10,094 nucleotides of DNA from Anaerolineae bacterium (GTDB lineage Bacteria > Chloroflexota > Anaerolineae > 4572-78 > NAK82). Numbering within the stretch: position 1 is the stretch's first letter; each line of letters starts with the position of its first letter. The DNA lies in contig JANXAX010000024.1 of the NCBI GenBank assembly GCA_025062175.1, forward strand, positions 1 through 10,094, written 5' to 3'. A model generated the notes under the pieces. The model saw nothing but the letters and a program-made list of their open reading frames with translations. It was not told where the DNA came from and did not search any database. A program made the position numbers and the translations under genes. This document shows, one piece after another, positions 6,491-10,094 of the stretch.

Positions 6491-7366
6491 CTAGGTATAA
6501 AGTGGCAAGCCATCCGTCCCAACATCAAAAACCTCAATGGTGCCGAATTCATCCTCGGTAACGTAGAGTTTGTGACTGCCCGGAGGGCCAAACACACAAT
6601 TAGTAGGCATATTGCCCGCTGTTTTGATACGCTGCGTGACCTGACCGTCTGGCCCGAGAACCGTGACGTCTCCCTGGCCGAAAACGGTCACATACAAGCA
6701 TCCATTCGCGCCAAATTTCTGGCCATCCGGAAATTTCATCGCGGCCGGGCTGTCTGGATCTGCCACGTTGCCAAAATACTGACGTCCGCTGGCGATGTGA
6801 CCCTCCTTCCACTCGTAGCGCCAGACGATGGCTGGGATCATCTCATTCACATACAAATTCCCATCCGGCCCAAAGGCAATTCCATTGGGGAACTTCATTC
6901 CCGAGTCGATCTTGACTACCTTGCGTGTCTTGGGATTGATGCGATAAACCCGTCCGTCCATTGGGCAAGTGGCCCAGTCGGGTCGCACTTTGCCGCCCGG
7001 CGCAAAGTCTTTGGCCAGAATGCCCGAATCAGTCATGTAAATTTCACCGTCCGGGCCGATAGCGAGGTCGTTGGGGAAGAGGAACGGTTCGCCATTGTAT
7101 TCAGTCACGAACACCTCAACATGACCATCCATCGTGACACGCAGTAACGCGGGCAGGTCTCCCGACTCGGCCACCCAGATGTTGCCGTATCGATCCAAAG
7201 CCAATCCGTTGGGACGCCCAGTCTTGGCAATGATCCGTTTTTCTTTCCCATCGGGGCTAACGTGAGTCACACAGCCACGGTCGGCGCCCATCTCGACGAC
7301 TAAAAAACTACCGTCTGGCAAGAGCACTGGTCCTTCGGGTACGCTGAGTCCCGTACAGAAGATCAT
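6491..7366 (-). CDS. SMP-30/gluconolactonase-family lactonase
   Basis: This 291-residue protein is a six-bladed beta-propeller of the SMP-30/gluconolactonase/LRE family. Propeller repeats recur as PDGxxxV or GPDGxxYV blocks (for example 39-40, 104-110, 166-173 and 238-243). Probable divalent-metal ligands match the family positions: E11 in EGP, N99 in FPND, N161 in FPNG and D214 in FPDG. Members open aldonolactones or similar lactones. It has no signal peptide and should be cytoplasmic. It lies 101 bases after the cyclase gene and 81 bases before the kinase gene. The ATG at 7366 has GGAGG 9 bases away. A second lactonase besides ApnL could open a different lactone formed by sugar dehydrogenases, or overlap with ApnL on apionolactone. 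Other enzymes use this fold too, so the substrate is not certain. Confidence 0.85.
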   Translation of the reverse strand: MIFCTGLSVPEGPVLLPDGSFLVVEMGADRGCVTHVSPDGKEKRIIAKTGRPNGLALDRYGNIWVAESGDLPALLRVTMDGHVEVFVTEYNGEPFLFPNDLAIGPDGEIYMTDSGILAKDFAPGGKVRPDWATCPMDGRVYRINPKTRKVVKIDSGMKFPNGIAFGPDGNLYVNEMIPAIVWRYEWKEGHIASGRQYFGNVADPDSPAAMKFPDGQKFGANGCLYVTVFGQGDVTVLGPDGQVTQRIKTAGNMPTNCVFGPPGSHKLYVTEDEFGTIEVFDVGTDGLPLYT

Positions 7367-7404
7367 CGCTCAAGACCTCCACGGCAAAGTTTTCTCCTGT
7401 TGAC

Positions 7405-7423
7405 GTATACTGGGTATGCCCGA
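7405..7423 (-). promoter_or_regulatory. Possible second operator upstream of the lactonase gene
   Basis: The plus strand reads GTATAC-TGGGTATGCCCGA, with a GGG-TATG-CCC inverted repeat at 7412-7421. It resembles the regulator-promoter element: both share GTAT, a short gap, then a G-rich GTATG and a C two bases later. It lies 39-57 bases upstream of the lactonase start. No convincing -35/-10 pair was found beside it, so this is a weak candidate only. Confidence 0.25.
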
Positions 7424-7467
7424 ATGAACAGACAGTCTCAGCGGCTGGGAATAGCATCACACTTTCC

Positions 7468-8106
7468 TCACCAGCTTCCCTCGATGGCCACTGCGCGCAC
7501 CGGCGAACCGTCGCCATCCTGCAGCTTCAGCGGCAGCGCAATAAACGTCACCTGGTCAGTTGAGAGCGCATCCAAGTTGGCCAGCCCCTCCACGATGACA
7601 ATCTCCGCGCGCAACAAGGTTTGATGTACTGTAATTAGCTCTTCCCGATCCTCCATCGAAGCGACAGCAGGTGTCTCAACCCCCAGCAGGAAGATGCCCC
7701 GTTGGGCGAACCATTGGGCTAGCGACACACTCACACGTGGGAAGTGCGTGCGATAGTCCGGCATATCCGCATGGGCGCTCCAACCGGTTTTCAACAACAA
7801 ACGCGCACCATAGGTCACCCGCTCTGCGCAATGGGCGAGGTGTTCTACGGTGATCATCTCACGCGGCTGAAGGAAGCTCAGGTCGATCACCCATGCCGGG
7901 CCGATGCACTTCTCCAGTGCCACACGCTCCAGACTCAGACCATCTTCGAGGAAATGGCTGGGTGCGTCCAGATGCGTGCCAGCATGGGAGTAAAGATGCA
8001 GCACGCGTGTGTGCCAACCCTTAGAGGCAAAGGTCGATCGATCTTCATACTCCACACCTTGCATCCCAGGGCGCAAGGTTAGACTCAGATCGACGATGCG
8101 AGGCAT
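7468..8106 (-). CDS. Cyclase-family metal-dependent hydrolase (kynurenine formamidase-like fold)
   Basis: This 212-residue protein matches the cyclase/KynB-like family. The metal-binding HAGTHLDAPSH (41-51) supplies H41, H45, D47 and H51, and the usual downstream H161 and E173 appear in VHQTLLRAEIVIVEGL. The stretch GVETPAV (142-148) resembles the GxDTPS motif of related hydrolases. Known members hydrolyse amides or cyclic amides (N-formylkynurenine, isatin), and many linked to sugar operons are uncharacterised. The start at 8106 (MPRIVDLSL) was chosen over a GTG at 8115 because AAAGGG lies about 8 bases before the ATG but abuts the GTG. The gene starts 14 bases after the stop of the upstream permease, so the two are probably co-transcribed. 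It could open a lactone or other cyclic intermediate here. The fold and metal site are clear, and the reaction is unknown. Confidence 0.85.
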   Translation of the reverse strand: MPRIVDLSLTLRPGMQGVEYEDRSTFASKGWHTRVLHLYSHAGTHLDAPSHFLEDGLSLERVALEKCIGPAWVIDLSFLQPREMITVEHLAHCAERVTYGARLLLKTGWSAHADMPDYRTHFPRVSVSLAQWFAQRGIFLLGVETPAVASMEDREELITVHQTLLRAEIVIVEGLANLDALSTDQVTFIALPLKLQDGDGSPVRAVAIEGSW

Positions 8107-8120
8107 AGCGTCCACCCTTT

Positions 8121-8948
8121 CTACTTGACTGCGCCCAAGGTTAAACCGCGCACCAGATAACGCTGTACAAAAAAGCTCAGGATGAACAGCGGCACCATGG
8201 ATACAATGGAAGTCGCACCAATCTCACCCCATTGCACCATCATTTTGCCGAAGAAATTCACGATGTAAACGGACAATGTAATCGCTTGGGACTTGGTAAT
8301 CGCAACGGCAAAGAAGAACTCTGCCCAAGAAAAAATGAAACAGAAGACCCCGGTGGCAACCAATCCTGGTGAGACCAGAGGCAGCGCGATGCGCCAGAAG
8401 GCGCCCAAAGGTGTGCACCCATCTACCAGGGCCGACTCCTCAATTTCGCGCGGTATTTCCATAAAGAAGCCACGCATCATCCACACGGCATAAGGCAGAT
8501 TAAAGGTCAGATAAATGAGGATCAGCGCTTGATGCGTATCCATCCATCTGAGCGTCTTGAAGAACAGTAAGAACGGAAAGATCACAGCCACTGGAGGCAT
8601 AAAGCGTTGGGAGAGGATAAAGAACGGGAGGTTGTCTCCCCCTACCCGATAGCGTGCTAGGGCATAGGCAGCCAATGAGCCTATCAGCAACGCCAAAAGT
8701 GTGGTCGAGGTGGAGATGATCAGGGTGTTGCTCAGCGCTCTGAGCCCGCCCGTTTTGATCACGTGCTCAAAATAGATCAGATTGGGCGTCTGAGGTATCC
8801 AGACCGGTGGACTCTTCAAGAACTCACTGGGCGTCTTGAAGGCGGTCAAGATGATCCAAACAATGGGAAACAGGAAAAACGCCAGAGCAACCACCGCGAT
8901 CACATAACGGATCGAGCGCGCCAACAGCTTGCGCGTGCGTAATCCCAT
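8121..8948 (-). CDS. Sugar ABC transporter permease, MalG-like (CUT1)
   Basis: This 275-residue inner-membrane protein has six predicted transmembrane segments at about 14-36, 75-98, 108-130, 140-163, 196-217 and 243-262. The cytoplasmic EAA loop, which docks the ATPase, is visible around 170-195 with ESALVDGCTPLGAFWRIALP. The TAFKTPSEF region after the first segment and the C-terminal RYLVRGLTLGAVK are typical of the MalG/UgpE side of carbohydrate-uptake-transporter-1 systems. The start at 8948 is preceded by GAGAGGAGAA, a strong ribosome-binding site. It follows its partner permease by 105 bases and precedes the cyclase by 14. The cargo is probably a sugar or sugar acid of the locus, which is inference from position alone. 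Confidence 0.93.
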   Translation of the reverse strand: MGLRTRKLLARSIRYVIAVVALAFFLFPIVWIILTAFKTPSEFLKSPPVWIPQTPNLIYFEHVIKTGGLRALSNTLIISTSTTLLALLIGSLAAYALARYRVGGDNLPFFILSQRFMPPVAVIFPFLLFFKTLRWMDTHQALILIYLTFNLPYAVWMMRGFFMEIPREIEESALVDGCTPLGAFWRIALPLVSPGLVATGVFCFIFSWAEFFFAVAITKSQAITLSVYIVNFFGKMMVQWGEIGATSIVSMVPLFILSFFVQRYLVRGLTLGAVK

Positions 8949-9053
8949 AGTTCTCCTCTCATCACGGCAATACTAAATCCATCCGCGCGAATTGCTTCCG
9001 ATGTTCTGACCTGTAGCGATCAACCGGGATCGCGAGAATGAGTACACGACGCG

Positions 9054-9974
9054 TCAACGTTCCACGGCGGCCTTGAAGGCTTTGAGCAGGTAGGTCAGGA
9101 ACACGGCCAAGAACACCAGCAACACGAACGAAGCCGCGGCACCGTAACCCAGCCGGAAGAACTGGTAGCCCATCTGATAAATGTAGAAGGACAGCGTTTC
9201 AGTCGAATTACCTGGCCCGCCGCCCGTCAATGTGAAAATGATATCAAAGAATTTCAAAGCGTCCAGACCGCGGATGAGCAATGCCACCACGATGATGGGT
9301 CGCATCAGTGGCAGTGTCATATACCACAGCTTCGTCCATCCGGAAGCCCCATCAATGTCCGCCGCTTCGAATATCTCCGGATCCAACACGGCGAGGCCGG
9401 ACAGAAAAACCAGGAACATGAAAGGTGTCCATTGCCAGATCTCGGTCACCAAAATCGCCAGAAGTGCCGTCTCGGTTTTGGCCAACCAGGTATATGTAAA
9501 GGGCTGCCCAATGATCCAGCCGATGATCTGGTTGATCGGTCCGTACTGGGCATCCCACAACAGGCGCCACGTGTAGCCGACCACGACCGGCATCACCATC
9601 ACCGGCAGGAGCAGCGCAGCGACAATGAAGCGCTTGCCTTTCATCGGGCCTGACAACGTCTGGGCCAGGCCAAAGCCCAAAAGAAACTCGATGCTCACCC
9701 CAACGACCACTACCAACAACGTAATGAGCAGGGAACGCCAGAATCGGGCTGTGCTGAACAACTCGATATAGTTGCCCAGTCCGATGAAAGGTCGTTCCTG
9801 TAACCCGATCTCCCATTTGGTCAAGCTGAGACCCAGGGAATAGATGGTGGGGAACACCGTCACCAGCAGGATGACCATCATGCATGGTGCGACGAACATC
9901 CACGGGATGAGATCGCGTCGTTTACGACGGGGCGTTTCGGATTTCAGGGTTAGGGCCTCTGTCGTGGCCACCAT
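9054..9974 (-). CDS. Sugar ABC transporter permease, MalF/UgpA-like (CUT1)
   Basis: This 306-residue membrane permease has about six transmembrane segments (roughly 24-46, 82-105, 117-138, 168-193, 222-240 and 278-300) after a basic N-terminus (KSETPRRKRRD). The EAA loop is at about 203-227 (EAADIDGASGWTKLWYMTLP), and TLTGGGPGNSTETLSFYIY (248-266) is a CUT1 hallmark. The ATG at 9974 was chosen because AAAGGAGAT lies 9-11 bases upstream. A longer in-frame reading from 10073 would begin in low-quality homopolymer sequence and add 33 residues with no family character. It pairs with the MalG-like permease to form the membrane pore. The substrate-binding protein is normally encoded just upstream, which here is beyond the right edge. 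A shared MsiK-type ATPase elsewhere in the genome could power it. Confidence 0.93.
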   Translation of the reverse strand: MVATTEALTLKSETPRRKRRDLIPWMFVAPCMMVILLVTVFPTIYSLGLSLTKWEIGLQERPFIGLGNYIELFSTARFWRSLLITLLVVVVGVSIEFLLGFGLAQTLSGPMKGKRFIVAALLLPVMVMPVVVGYTWRLLWDAQYGPINQIIGWIIGQPFTYTWLAKTETALLAILVTEIWQWTPFMFLVFLSGLAVLDPEIFEAADIDGASGWTKLWYMTLPLMRPIIVVALLIRGLDALKFFDIIFTLTGGGPGNSTETLSFYIYQMGYQFFRLGYGAAASFVLLVFLAVFLTYLLKAFKAAVER

Positions 9975-9982
9975 GGTACTCT

Positions 9983-9992
9983 GATCTCCTTT
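9983..9992 (-). promoter_or_regulatory. Ribosome-binding site fixing the MalF-like start
   Basis: The minus strand reads AAAGGAGATC, close to the ideal Shine-Dalgarno sequence, upstream of the ATG at 9974. The upstream in-frame ATG at 10073 has no such site. This supports the shorter 306-residue protein. Confidence 0.75.
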
Positions 9993-10010
9993 GAGCAGGT
10001 CATAGGTATC

Positions 10011-10094
10011 GGGCCGGGGGGCCCCCGGGGTAACCCGGGCGGGGGGGGCCCGGGGGTGGCACAAAAACACCAAATAAAAAGGGGGTTTAAAACA
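10011..10094. other. Low-complexity, probably low-quality contig end
   Basis: The last 84 bases consist of runs of C and G (up to nine G around 10040-10048), with ggcccc/ggggcc inversions, followed by A runs and gggggttt. This is unlike the codon-structured sequence before it. It looks like degraded base calling or assembly error at a contig end, and any reading frame through it should not be trusted. A natural G-quadruplex-prone repeat is less likely but possible. Confidence 0.6.

Noticed and set aside
6572..7147. A 191-codon open frame on the plus strand
   Set aside because: It is antisense to the SMP-30 gene, has no convincing start site and has no family character.
9975..10073. N-terminal extension of the MalF-like permease from an ATG at 10073
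   Set aside because: It begins in degraded homopolymer sequence and lacks a ribosome-binding site, while the ATG at 9974 has a strong one.

Overview
The window is a run of co-directional genes, all read on the minus strand, for taking up and breaking down a branched sugar acid. Reading in the direction of transcription (right to left) the order is: two sugar ABC-transporter permeases, a cyclase-family metal hydrolase, an SMP-30-type lactonase, a DUF1537 acid-sugar kinase, then a promoter/operator region, a FadR-type GntR regulator, and ApnO-, OiaC- and ApnL-like enzymes. The window ends inside an NAD-dependent epimerase gene. Three adjacent enzymes resemble the known D-apionate pathway: ApnL (D-apionolactone to D-apionate), ApnO (D-apionate to 3-oxo-isoapionate) and OiaC (decarboxylation of 3-oxo-isoapionate to L-erythrulose). 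This reading rests on recalled family resemblance and conserved motifs, not on a database search.

Layout: 8121-9974 holds the two CUT1-type permeases. The substrate-binding protein expected beside them would lie beyond the right edge, and no ATPase is present. 4991-8106 holds the cyclase, the lactonase and the kinase. 4837-4990 is the main regulatory gap, with a near-consensus sigma70 promoter and an operator-like TGGTAT element at the predicted transcription start of the regulator gene. 1-4836 is the regulator-plus-catabolic operon. The largest gap between genes is 154 bases, so no gene-free stretch exceeds 300 bases except possibly beyond the right end. Positions of about 10011-10094 are G/C and A homopolymers that look like a poor contig end.

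A working model, which is inference: an apiose- or apionate-derived sugar is imported by the ABC system, lactones are opened by ApnL and perhaps the SMP-30 protein, and the acid is oxidised and isomerised by ApnO. OiaC then decarboxylates the product, or the DUF1537 kinase phosphorylates it for a RuBisCO-like enzyme that is not in the window. The GntR/FCD repressor would control its own operon.

Organism: a bacterium of moderately high GC (roughly mid-50s percent by eye), with clear Shine-Dalgarno sites, a sigma70-type promoter, CUT1 transport without a linked ATPase, and tightly packed operons. A Chloroflexota- or Actinomycetota-like free-living heterotroph fits, but the sequence alone does not settle this. 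There is no sign of mobile elements, RNA genes or CRISPR arrays.
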